A DNA stretch of 35,261 bases from Botryobacter ruber (GTDB lineage Bacteria; Bacteroidota; Bacteroidia; Cytophagales; Hymenobacteraceae): assembly GCF_003347595.2 (NCBI RefSeq), contig NZ_QCZK02000036.1, forward strand, positions 1-35,261, given 5' to 3'. How positions within the stretch are numbered: position 1 is the stretch's first letter; each line of letters opens with the position of its first letter. Shown here in pieces: positions 17,266 to 24,471 of this stretch. The position numbers and the translations under genes were made by a program. The notes under the pieces were generated by a model, which saw nothing but the letters and a program-made list of their open reading frames with translations, did no database searches and was not told the origin of the DNA.

Positions 17266-18336
17266 ATGGGTAAAGATAATTACGAATTTTTAGAGAAATA
17301 TCTCAACAACGCCTCTCCCACCGGTTTCGAGGCAGAAGGTCAGAAGCTTTGGCTGGAATACATTAAACCTTACATCGATGAGTATTTTGTAGACACTTAT
17401 GGTACTGTAGTGGGTGTGGTAAATCCTGCAGCAGAATACAAAGTCGTGATCGAAGCGCATGCCGATGAAATTTCCTGGTTTGTAAACTACATTACCAGCG
17501 AAGGCTATATTTACCTGAAGCGCAACGGCGGCTCCGATGCCCTGATCGCTCCTTCCAAGCGGGTAAACATTCACACCAAAAAAGGAATCGTGAAAGCAAT
17601 TTTCGGGTGGCCCGCCATTCACGTGCGCAAACTGGAAAACGAAAAAGCCCCAACCATTGAAACCGTGTTCCTGGACTGCGGCGCATCTAACAAAGAAGAA
17701 GTAGAGGCGATGGGCATTCATGTGGGCTCCGTGGTTACATTCGAAGATGAGTTCACGGAACTTAACAACCGCTTTTATGTGGGCCGCGCCCTCGACAACC
17801 GCATTGGCGGCTACATGATTGCAGAGGTAGCCCGTTTGCTGAAGGAGAACAACAACCAGCTGCCTTTCGGGCTGTACATTGTAAATGCCGTGCAGGAAGA
17901 GGTTGGCCTTCGCGGCGCTGAAATGGTTGCGCACCGCATTAAACCGGATGTAGCCATTATCACCGACGTAACCCACGACACACAGTCGCCGATGTACGAC
18001 AAAAAAACCAGCGGCGACATCCACTGCGGCAAAGGCCCTGTAATAGCTTACGGACCGGCCGTACAGAACAACGTGCGCGACCTGATCATCCAGACGGCCG
18101 AGGACAAGAAAATTCCGTTCCAGCGCTCCGCCGTATCGCGCGCCACCGGCACCGATACCGACGCCTTTGCCTACTCCAACGCTGGGGTAGCCTCAGCGCT
18201 CATCTCGCTCCCGCTCAAGTACATGCACACCACCGTAGAAACCGTGCACAAAGACGACGTGGAGAACGTGATCAAGCTCATCTACGAAACCCTGCTCGCC
18301 ATCCAGGACAAGCAGGATTTCCGTTACCTGAGCTAG
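17266..18336 (+). CDS. M42-family dinuclear metallo-aminopeptidase
   Basis: This 356-residue protein is an M42 peptidase (glutamyl aminopeptidase/endoglucanase-like). Likely metal ligands and catalytic acids are H65 and D67 in IEAHADEIS, the Asp of GRALDNRIGG, the Glu pair of NAVQEEVGLRGAE, the Asp of AIITDVTHDTQ and the His of KYMHTTVETVHKDD. The family forms self-compartmentalised dodecamers that trim peptides in the cytosol. No signal peptide is present, which agrees with that. It lies 94 bp after the carboxylase gene on the same strand, with no terminator between them, so cotranscription is possible but no functional link is evident. Confidence 0.92.
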   Translation: MGKDNYEFLEKYLNNASPTGFEAEGQKLWLEYIKPYIDEYFVDTYGTVVGVVNPAAEYKVVIEAHADEISWFVNYITSEGYIYLKRNGGSDALIAPSKRVNIHTKKGIVKAIFGWPAIHVRKLENEKAPTIETVFLDCGASNKEEVEAMGIHVGSVVTFEDEFTELNNRFYVGRALDNRIGGYMIAEVARLLKENNNQLPFGLYIVNAVQEEVGLRGAEMVAHRIKPDVAIITDVTHDTQSPMYDKKTSGDIHCGKGPVIAYGPAVQNNVRDLIIQTAEDKKIPFQRSAVSRATGTDTDAFAYSNAGVASALISLPLKYMHTTVETVHKDDVENVIKLIYETLLAIQDKQDFRYLS

Positions 18337-18368
18337 AGGAATAACTGCCAGTATGTAATGTTTAGCTT

Positions 18369-18421
18369 GACGGGATGTGCAATCCCGTCTTCACTGAGCC
18401 TGTCGGATTTGCAATCCGACA
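18369..18421. repeat. Two tandem hairpins sharing a TGCAATCC core
   Basis: GACGGGAT, GTGCA, ATCCCGTC (18369-18389) is followed 12 bp later by GTCGGAT, TTGCA, ATCCGAC (18402-18420). The loops and inner arms match (TGCAATCC) while the outer arms differ by compensating changes, so the fold is kept while sequence drifts. No T-run follows. They lie between the M42 stop and the terminator. Confidence 0.75.
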
Positions 18422-18431
18422 CCAAAACCCC

Positions 18432-18469
18432 AAAAGCCTCACAGCAGCCATCTGCCTGTGGGGCTTTTT
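18432..18469 (+). terminator. Rho-independent terminator after the M42 gene
   Basis: AAAAGCCTCACAG (18432-18444) pairs with CTGTGGGGCTTTT (18456-18468) with one G-U pair, and a T-run follows. It ends 15 bp before the next start codon. Confidence 0.88.
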
Positions 18470-18483
18470 AACGACTTCTCCGC

Positions 18484-19287
18484 ATGAGCTTCCCCCGCAC
18501 CTTTACCGACCAGATGGGCCAGAAAATTGTTCTGCACCAGCCACCACAGCGTCTGCTCTCGCTCGTGCCATCGCAAACCGAGCTCCTGTTTGACCTGGGC
18601 CTGGCAAAGCAAATAGTGGGCGTTACCAAGTTTTGTGTGCACCCGGAAGAGCAGCTAAAGCAGAAGGCAAAAGTTGGCGGCACCAAGAATTTTGATTTCG
18701 AAGCCATTGCGGCCCTTCAGCCCGACCTGATTATCGGCAACAAAGAGGAAAATTATAAGGAAGGCATAGAGCAACTCCGGCAGCAGTACCCGGTGTGGAT
18801 GAGCGATATTTACACGCTGGACGACGCGCTGCAGATGCTACAGCAGTTGGGCGAAATAACAGGCACAGCAGCCAGGGCAAAGGAGCTGACAGAAAGCATC
18901 AGTGCTGGATTTGAAACATTACGACCTGCTACACCACCTGTCTCCACCGCTTATTTTATCTGGCGGAAACCTTACATGGCGGCTGGCAGCCACAACATCA
19001 TCAACCACATGCTCCAGCGTTGCGGTTTCCGGAATGTGTTTGCCCACCTGCCCCGCTACCCGGAGGTAACGCCGGAGCAACTGCAACAGGCTAATCCGCA
19101 GCTGATCCTGCTCTCGTCAGAGCCTTACCCGTTCAAGGAAAAACATATTGCCGAATTCCAGGCGCTGTGCCCGCAGGCAAAGGTACTGACGGTGGATGGG
19201 GAAATGTTCAGCTGGTATGGGAGCAGGTTGTTACACGCGCCTGCATATTTACAGGAAGTAATTGAAAAGGCAGGCGCAACAGTATAA
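18484..19287 (+). CDS. Helical-backbone metal receptor (BtuF/FepB-like), no signal peptide
   Basis: This 267-residue protein has the class III substrate-binding fold. It begins FTDQMGQKIVLHQPPQRLLSLVP, followed by TELLFDLGL, the ALQPDLIIGN strand, and the C-lobe motifs QLQQANPQLILLSSEPYPF and FSWYGSRLL. Such proteins deliver iron-siderophores, haem or cobalamin to ABC importers. The odd point is the N-terminus: it starts directly in the mature domain with no signal peptide or lipobox and no upstream frame that would add one. Similar leaderless members are known in Bacteroidota annotation as helical backbone metal receptors, whose role is unclear. No permease or ATPase gene is adjacent. An R repeat begins 1 bp after its stop. 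Confidence 0.82.
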   Translation: MSFPRTFTDQMGQKIVLHQPPQRLLSLVPSQTELLFDLGLAKQIVGVTKFCVHPEEQLKQKAKVGGTKNFDFEAIAALQPDLIIGNKEENYKEGIEQLRQQYPVWMSDIYTLDDALQMLQQLGEITGTAARAKELTESISAGFETLRPATPPVSTAYFIWRKPYMAAGSHNIINHMLQRCGFRNVFAHLPRYPEVTPEQLQQANPQLILLSSEPYPFKEKHIAEFQALCPQAKVLTVDGEMFSWYGSRLLHAPAYLQEVIEKAGATV

Positions 19288-19288
19288 A

Positions 19289-19320
19289 AGAGCAGTAGCT
19301 ATGGTGGCAGCTGCAGCAAA
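19289..19320 (+). repeat. Dispersed R repeat, copy 6
   Basis: It reads AGAGCAGTAGCTATGGTGGC and then AGCTGCAGCAAA. It starts 1 bp after the stop codon of the metal receptor gene, between two convergent genes. Confidence 0.75.
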
Positions 19321-19397
19321 TCCTGATCGTTAAAAACAACGAAGTGCAAAGGTTTCCCCTCGCACTTCGCTAAAGATATGAAGTAGTAAACTGCTAA

Positions 19398-20627
19398 CTA
19401 TTCCTCCTTCTGCAGCTCAAACCCCACCTGCTCCAGGTTTTCCCAATACCGCGGGTACGACTTACGCACCACCGATGGCTCCAGGATAGTAGTTGGTCGT
19501 AACAGTGCCATTGGCGCAAAAGCCATCGCCATGCGGTGATCTTCGTAGGTCCGGAACGTGAAGCTGTCGCTGTTGATGAAACCCGGATTCAGCCGGAAAA
19601 CACCTTCCGTTACTTCCTCGAACGAACAGCCCAGGGCCAGCACCTCTATCTGCAGGGCCTGGATGCGGTCAGTTTCTTTGATGCGCAGACTTTCCAGGCC
19701 GGTTGCTTCCAGTGTCACGCCCATGGCAGCGCATAAGGCCACGATGGTTTGCGCCAGGTCGGGGCAGTCGGAGAAGTCGTAGGCGAAGTGGTGCTCGTGG
19801 CGGCGCTTGGTCAGTTTTACACCGCGCTCCGTAAACTCCGTGTGCACGCCCAGGTGCTCCATGATCGAAACAATGGCGCTATCGCCCTGGAACGATTTCT
19901 CACGCAGGCCCAGCAGCTCTATCTCCGCCTCATTCGCCAACGCCACCATGCTGTACCAGTAGCTCGACGCCGACCAATCCGACTCCACAGAGTAACTGGC
20001 AGCTTTATACTGCTGGTGCGGCACGGTGATAGTGTTGTCCGTAAAATCGGCAGTAACGCCAAAGTGCTGCATCAGCGCCAGCGTCATCTCGATATAAGGC
20101 CTTGACCCGATTTTGCCTTCCAGCTCCAGCACCAGGCCTTCTGGCAGCAGTGGCCCCACCATCAGCAGCGACGAAATATACTGGCTGCTGATATCGCTGC
20201 GCACTTTCAGTTTGTTCTGACCGCTGCCTTTAAAGCCCCCGATGCGCATGGGCGGAAAACCTTCCTCGCCCAAATATTCAATGTTGGCACCCAACTCACG
20301 CAGGGCATCTACCAATATCTTAATAGGACGCTGACACATACGGGGTGTGCCGGTCAGTATTTTCTGCTGACCAGTAACAGCATAGTAGCCGGTCAGGAAG
20401 CGCATCACGGTTCCGGCGTCTTCGGCGTTAATGGTTTCTGCATCACTTTTCAGCAGCCTTTGCAGCAGTTGGGTGTCGTTGGCCTCAGAAAGGTTATCCA
20501 ACTGAGAGGCTTCGCCAGACAGTGCCGCAATTATTAAAGCACGGTTTGCCTCGCTTTTGGAGGCAGGCAATTTTATACTTCCCTTCAGGTTCCCGGTCGG
20601 ATGCGTAAGGGTAACAGCTTTGGTCAT
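19398..20627 (-). CDS. aroA: 3-phosphoshikimate 1-carboxyvinyltransferase (EPSP synthase)
   Basis: This 409-residue protein has the EPSP synthase fold. The shikimate-3-phosphate/PEP motif KLPASKSEANRALI lies near the start, DAGTVMRFLTGYY takes the place of the usual NAGT block (Asn to Asp), and RPIKILVDALRELGA, SSQYISSLLM and LRIKETDRI follow, ending EDHRMAMAFAPMAL. It joins PEP to shikimate 3-phosphate in aromatic amino acid synthesis. The start overlaps the aroB stop in an ATGA arrangement (20624-20627), so the two shikimate genes are coupled. Length is slightly shorter than E. coli AroA, as is common in Bacteroidota. Confidence 0.95.
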   Translation of the reverse strand: MTKAVTLTHPTGNLKGSIKLPASKSEANRALIIAALSGEASQLDNLSEANDTQLLQRLLKSDAETINAEDAGTVMRFLTGYYAVTGQQKILTGTPRMCQRPIKILVDALRELGANIEYLGEEGFPPMRIGGFKGSGQNKLKVRSDISSQYISSLLMVGPLLPEGLVLELEGKIGSRPYIEMTLALMQHFGVTADFTDNTITVPHQQYKAASYSVESDWSASSYWYSMVALANEAEIELLGLREKSFQGDSAIVSIMEHLGVHTEFTERGVKLTKRRHEHHFAYDFSDCPDLAQTIVALCAAMGVTLEATGLESLRIKETDRIQALQIEVLALGCSFEEVTEGVFRLNPGFINSDSFTFRTYEDHRMAMAFAPMALLRPTTILEPSVVRKSYPRYWENLEQVGFELQKEE

Positions 20628-21661
20628 AGTAATTGATAATAGCGTAACGATTCCTGAATATCGGACAAGGTGATGGGCTGGTCGTACACCGCATGCCCGA
20701 TGCCCTTCAACAGGGTACAGTTAATAGTTGATTTCGTATTCTTTTTATCCTGCAGGGCCAGCGCCGCGATGCCTGCCAGGTCTTCTTCGGTGATGGTTAC
20801 TTTTTCGTAAACCGAAACCAGGAACGTCTCTATCTTATCCAGCTCTTCTTTGGTGAGCAGTTCTTTTTTCACAGACAGGTAAGCTTCGCAGAGCATCCCC
20901 ACCGCTATGGCCTCACCGTGCAGCAGTTCCCGCCCGGGCTTGTCCATCAGGTAAGTTTCCACCGCATGCCCCACCGTATGGCCAAAGTTCAGCACCTTGC
21001 GGTAGCCTCCTTCCAAAGGGTCAGCTGTCACTACTTCCGATTTTATGGACACCGAATGCTGGATCAGCTCATCCCAGTTATCCGTGAAAAGGCCAATGTA
21101 ACGCTGCTCCTCAAACTTGGCGGCATCGGCAATCAGCCAGTGCTTTATGATTTCGGCATACCCCGATTTGATCTGCTGTGGCGGCAGTGTCTGCAGGAAA
21201 GCGGAATCGATGAACACCGCCTGTGGCTCCTTGTACACCCCCAGGTGGTTTTTCAGGCCATGGAAGTCGATACCGGTTTTGCCGCCCACACTGGCGTCTA
21301 CCTGCGACAGCAGCGTGGTGGGCACCTGCACAAAGTGAATACCGCGCTTAAAAACAGCTGCACAGAAACCACCCATATCTCCAATCACACCGCCGCCCAG
21401 GTTCACGAGCACCGCCCAGCGGTCCAGGTTCAGTTCGGTCATGCGTTGCCAGATAAACTCACAGGTTTGCAGGGTTTTATGTTCTTCGCCGCTCTTAATC
21501 TGGATAAGATGGTGCTCCGGCAGGTAAGGCTTTACCCGCGGGTAACACTGGTGCAGTGTGTTTTCGTCTAACAGCACTACCACTTTCGAAAAAGCACGGT
21601 TCTGCAGCAGGTCCTTCAGGTGCTGCAGCGCATCATGCCCAAAATGTATACTTTCTGTCAC
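20624..21661 (-). CDS. aroB: 3-dehydroquinate synthase
   Basis: This 345-residue protein carries the NAD-binding block NLGGGVIGDMGGFCAAVFKR, then VPTTLLSQVDASVGGKTGID and KNHLGVYKEP, the zinc-ligand region (KSGYAEIIKHWLI and LNFGHTVGHAVE) and GEAIAVGM. It cyclises DAHP to 3-dehydroquinate, the second step of the shikimate pathway. It is the first gene of an aroB-aroA pair with overlapping stop and start. The region upstream (21662-22095) is filled largely by repeats, so its promoter probably lies within about 100 bp of the start. Confidence 0.95.
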   Translation of the reverse strand: MTESIHFGHDALQHLKDLLQNRAFSKVVVLLDENTLHQCYPRVKPYLPEHHLIQIKSGEEHKTLQTCEFIWQRMTELNLDRWAVLVNLGGGVIGDMGGFCAAVFKRGIHFVQVPTTLLSQVDASVGGKTGIDFHGLKNHLGVYKEPQAVFIDSAFLQTLPPQQIKSGYAEIIKHWLIADAAKFEEQRYIGLFTDNWDELIQHSVSIKSEVVTADPLEGGYRKVLNFGHTVGHAVETYLMDKPGRELLHGEAIAVGMLCEAYLSVKKELLTKEELDKIETFLVSVYEKVTITEEDLAGIAALALQDKKNTKSTINCTLLKGIGHAVYDQPITLSDIQESLRYYQLL

Positions 21662-21789
21662 GCGCTGGTTATAACTAGGTTAATTTAAAGAGGCAAGTTA
21701 CTCTAAAAGCAGACAAATCAGAAAGCAAAATTAATTGAATTACACTTTGCGGCTATACTTCGCAGCCAGACGTCCGTCTGAAATAGCCA

Positions 21790-21977
21790 AAAAATGCCAC
21801 CGCAACAGCAGCACCTTTGTCTTGACCACTGATTTATGTGATTTTATTGATTTAACTGATAAACATAAAAAAAGGATGGGAAGCTATAACAATCACTTTT
21901 AATCCTGCTAATCATAAAAATCACACAAATCAGTGGTTAAGACATTTGCTGCCGCTGCCACCACACCCTCTGCTGCT
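21790..21977. repeat. F-type inverted repeat flanked by R sequences (copy 7)
   Basis: GTCTTGACCACTGATTTATG (21819-21838) and its inverted partner ending CAGTGGTTAAGAC (21943) form imperfect arms of about 27 bp around an AT-rich centre. A good R copy in minus orientation directly follows at 21944-21977 (TTGCTGCCGCTGCCACCACA). A diverged R-like stretch (TGCCACCGCAACAGCAGCAC, 21795-21814) precedes the left arm. The unit fills most of the gap between divergent aroB and the proline dehydrogenase gene, and no gene is seen there. Confidence 0.65.
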
Positions 21978-22095
21978 ATAAGCTACCTTTTACTCTCGCC
22001 AGACGTATAATTCTCACCAGCCTGCAGCCTGTTCGCTAGAAAAAATATTTTGGAAGAGGTTCCGGCAGCAGGCTTCCCAATTGTTCACTACACCT

Positions 22096-23286
22096 ATGGC
22101 CACAGTTGCACCACCCGTATCCTTCGACAATACTGCTGTTGCTTTTTCAACCAGAACAGATGCTGAGCTATATAAAATGTATGCCCTGTTTACAGCGATG
22201 AACAGCACCACGCTAGTGAAAACTGGTGAAAGGTTTTTACATTTTGCACAGAGGCTTCACCTGCCGGTCAGGTTTGTCTTAAAGCCAACCATTTTCGACC
22301 ATTTCTGCGGCGGGGAATGCCTGTCGGATGTTGACAAAACGATCCGGGAACTGGCAGCAAACAACACCGGCACCATCTTGGATTATTCGGTAGAAGGCGC
22401 AGGTACAGAACAAAGCTTCGACGCCACCCGCGACGAAATTCTCCGCACCATCGGCAAGGCCAAAGATCACCCGCACCTTCCGTTTGCAGTTTTTAAAACA
22501 ACGGGTCTGGTGCCGGTCAGTTTACTGGAGAAGGTACAGCAGGGCAAGGAGCTGTCGGCCGATGAGCGTGCTGCCTTTGAGCGCGGCCGCGACCGGGTGA
22601 ATGACTTGTGCAGGCACGCCCACAGCAGCAACGTGCGCATTTTAATCGATGCCGAAGAAAGCTGGCTTCAGGACACCATCGACAACCTGGCTTACGCCAT
22701 GATGGAGCGCTACAACCAGCAAAAAGTCATCGTCTACAACACCTACCAGTTCTACCGCCACGACCGCCTGCAGGTGCTCCAACGGGATTACGAAAATGCG
22801 TTGAGCGGAAATTACCACCTGGGGGTTAAGCTGGTGCGGGGCGCTTACATGGAGAAAGAGCGGGAACGGGCACAGGAAAAAGGTTACCCCAGCCCCATCA
22901 ACAGCACAAAAGCAGAAACAGACCAGCTTTTTGACGCGGCACTTCGCTTCTGCACCGAACACCTCGACCACATTGCCCTCTGCTCCGGCTCACACAACGA
23001 GCAAAGCAATTACCTGCTCCTGCAACTGATGGAAAAGCATAAAATAGCACCAGCCGACGAGCGGGTTTATTTTGCCCAGCTCTACGGCATGAGCGATAAC
23101 CTCTCGTTTAACCTGGCGCGGGCAGGTTACCATGTTGCCAAATACGTACCCTATGGCCCCGTGGAAAAAGTAATTCCCTACCTCATCCGCCGTGCCGAAG
23201 AAAACACTGCCATCGCCGGCCAGAGCAGCCGCGAGCTTACCCTCATCAAAAAAGAAATAGAACGGCGCAAACAGGCAAAGGGGTAA
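22096..23286 (+). CDS. Proline dehydrogenase
   Basis: This 396-residue protein is a monofunctional PRODH of the PutA fold. It shows LVKLVRGAYMEKE-type sequence (GVKLVRGAYMEKER), the barrel motif ILIDAEESWLQ, GSHNEQSNY and the C-terminal YLIRRAEENTA signature that binds FAD and proline. It oxidises proline to pyrroline-5-carboxylate at the membrane and passes electrons to quinone. An upstream TTG (22081) would add five residues, but the ATG at 22096 is preferred. The second enzyme (P5C dehydrogenase) is not in the window. Bacteroidota commonly keep the two as separate genes. Confidence 0.92.
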   Translation: MATVAPPVSFDNTAVAFSTRTDAELYKMYALFTAMNSTTLVKTGERFLHFAQRLHLPVRFVLKPTIFDHFCGGECLSDVDKTIRELAANNTGTILDYSVEGAGTEQSFDATRDEILRTIGKAKDHPHLPFAVFKTTGLVPVSLLEKVQQGKELSADERAAFERGRDRVNDLCRHAHSSNVRILIDAEESWLQDTIDNLAYAMMERYNQQKVIVYNTYQFYRHDRLQVLQRDYENALSGNYHLGVKLVRGAYMEKERERAQEKGYPSPINSTKAETDQLFDAALRFCTEHLDHIALCSGSHNEQSNYLLLQLMEKHKIAPADERVYFAQLYGMSDNLSFNLARAGYHVAKYVPYGPVEKVIPYLIRRAEENTAIAGQSSRELTLIKKEIERRKQAKG

Positions 23287-23310
23287 ATAAATAAAAGAAG
23301 TTTTACTCGG

Positions 23311-23347
23311 AAAGTTTTCTGCACCTGCCACCACAGCCGCTGCTGCT
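23311..23347 (-). repeat. Dispersed R repeat, copy 8
   Basis: The plus strand reads AAAGTTTTCTGCACCTGCCA and then CCACAGCCGCTGCTGC. It lies 24 bp after the proline dehydrogenase stop. Confidence 0.8.
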
Positions 23348-23388
23348 TTATAGCAGCCAAACCGGCAACAATTCCGGGGAAAAACAGC

Positions 23389-23419
23389 AAACCCGGCAGT
23401 GGCTTAAACTACCGGGTTT
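23389..23419. repeat. Hairpin upstream of the shared terminator
   Basis: AAACCCGG (23389-23396) and CCGGGTTT (23412-23419) form a perfect 8-bp stem with a 15-bp loop. No long T-run follows. It may assist the terminator 8 bp downstream. Confidence 0.55.
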
Positions 23420-23426
23420 ACAAAAT

Positions 23427-23466
23427 AAAAACGGTCCTGCACTACTTAAAGTACAGGACCGTTTTT
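23427..23466. terminator. Bidirectional terminator between convergent genes
   Basis: AAAAACGGTCCTG (23427-23439) pairs perfectly with CAGGACCGTTTTT (23454-23466). T-runs occur on both strands, so it serves proline dehydrogenase (plus) and the small lipoprotein (minus). Confidence 0.92.
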
Positions 23467-23513
23467 GTGTGCTTTTTAGAACTATAAACGCAGAGTTGTA
23501 GTTCAGGTATTAA

Positions 23514-23714
23514 TTACTGTACAGAAACAGTAGTGTCAGCAGGAACTTCAGTAGCAGCAGAATCAACTACAACTTCTTCAGTTTCAGCAGGAACTTCAGT
23601 TTCAGTAACTTCAGTCTCAGTTACTTCAGTTTCAGTAGCAGCTTCTTCGTTTCCGCAAGCAGTGAAAGTAGTTAAAGCAAGAGCAACGAAAGCGATTTTA
23701 AATAAATTTTTCAT
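23514..23714 (-). CDS. Small acidic repeat-rich lipoprotein
   Basis: This 66-residue product has a clear lipoprotein signal: a KNLFK start, a hydrophobic core and the lipobox TFTAC with Cys at residue 20. The mature part is almost only Glu, Thr, Val and Ala, with a repeated TETEV unit (about residues 27-42) and no folded domain. It should be a tethered, disordered acidic tail in the envelope. The DNA under the repeat is near-identical from unit to unit, so length may vary by slippage. It is divergent from the sigma factor gene across a T-rich region and shares a terminator with proline dehydrogenase. I do not recognise a family or function. Confidence 0.8.
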   Translation of the reverse strand: MKNLFKIAFVALALTTFTACGNEEAATETEVTETEVTETEVPAETEEVVVDSAATEVPADTTVSVQ

Positions 23715-23777
23715 CTTGTGTTGTTAAATAAAGTATTTTGGTTTCGATTTTGACCTTTATACAGGAGACTCCAAAAG

Positions 23778-23824
23778 GTAACCCGGCTTTTTTTATTTTT
23801 TTTTATTTATTTTTTTTGGGTTAC
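23778..23824. promoter_or_regulatory. 7-bp inverted repeat around a long T-tract between divergent genes
   Basis: GTAACCC (23778-23784) and GGGTTAC (23818-23824) flank 33 bp that are almost all T on the plus strand, with A at regular-looking places. It lies between the lipoprotein start (minus) and the sigma factor start (plus). The run should be rigid or curved. An operator or shared promoter element is plausible but unproven. Confidence 0.45.
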
Positions 23825-23858
23825 AAAACACGCTTTTCAGTATTAAAACTAGAACGGA

Positions 23859-24431
23859 ATGAAGAACAGTTTGTATGGGACGGATGAGGCGATAATCAGG
23901 GGCATTCGTGAAGACGACGAAAGGGCTCTTGCGTACATGTACAAACTCTACTTCCCGATGATTTCTCATTTCATTATGAGCAACAGCGGCACCGACGACG
24001 AAGCAAAAGACATTTACCAGGAAGGCGTGATTGTTTTTTATGAGAAGATAAAAGACAATAGCCTGGAGCTGAGTTGCCAGATTAAAACCTACCTGTACTC
24101 TGTGTGCAGGCGGCTATGGCTGAAAAGGCTGGCGGAGAAAGGCCGCTATGCCGTAAAAATGAACGATGCCGAAGAGTACCTGCCCATGGAAGAAGACGTG
24201 CAGCAGCACGAAGAAAATGAGCGGCAGTTTGGCATCATGGCTGAAGCACTGGCACAACTAGGCGAACCGTGCCGTTCTTTGCTCGAAGATTATTACCTGA
24301 ACATGCAGAACATGCAGGAAATAACCGAGAAGTTTGGCTACACCAATTCCGACACAGCTAAGAACCAGAAGTACAAGTGCCTGCAGCGTTTAAAGAAGAT
24401 GTTTTTTGCCACGTACAAACCCGAAATATAG
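23859..24431 (+). CDS. RNA polymerase sigma-70 family factor, ECF-like
   Basis: This 190-residue protein has two sigma regions and no sigma-3. Region 2 is at about 20-95 (ALAYMYKLYFPMISHFI, AKDIYQEGVIVFYEKI, IKTYLYSVCRRLWLKRL) and region 4 at about 125-185, ending in the helix-turn-helix ITEKFGYTNSDTAKNQKYKCLQ. A Glu-rich linker lies between them. It would direct polymerase to a small regulon. The next gene, 40 bp downstream on the same strand, encodes an anti-sigma-like membrane protein with a protease domain, so control by membrane sequestration is likely. The start ATG follows AGAACGGA, a weak ribosome site. Confidence 0.9.
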   Translation: MKNSLYGTDEAIIRGIREDDERALAYMYKLYFPMISHFIMSNSGTDDEAKDIYQEGVIVFYEKIKDNSLELSCQIKTYLYSVCRRLWLKRLAEKGRYAVKMNDAEEYLPMEEDVQQHEENERQFGIMAEALAQLGEPCRSLLEDYYLNMQNMQEITEKFGYTNSDTAKNQKYKCLQRLKKMFFATYKPEI

Positions 24432-24471
24432 ATTGGCGTTACCGCTCCGGAACGTTTTAGAAAAATAAAAG

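Noticed and set aside
23600..23720. Plus-strand frame rich in Ser/Val opposite the small lipoprotein
   Set aside because: The minus-strand product has a proper signal and lipobox, and the plus-strand frame is only the reverse of its repeat.
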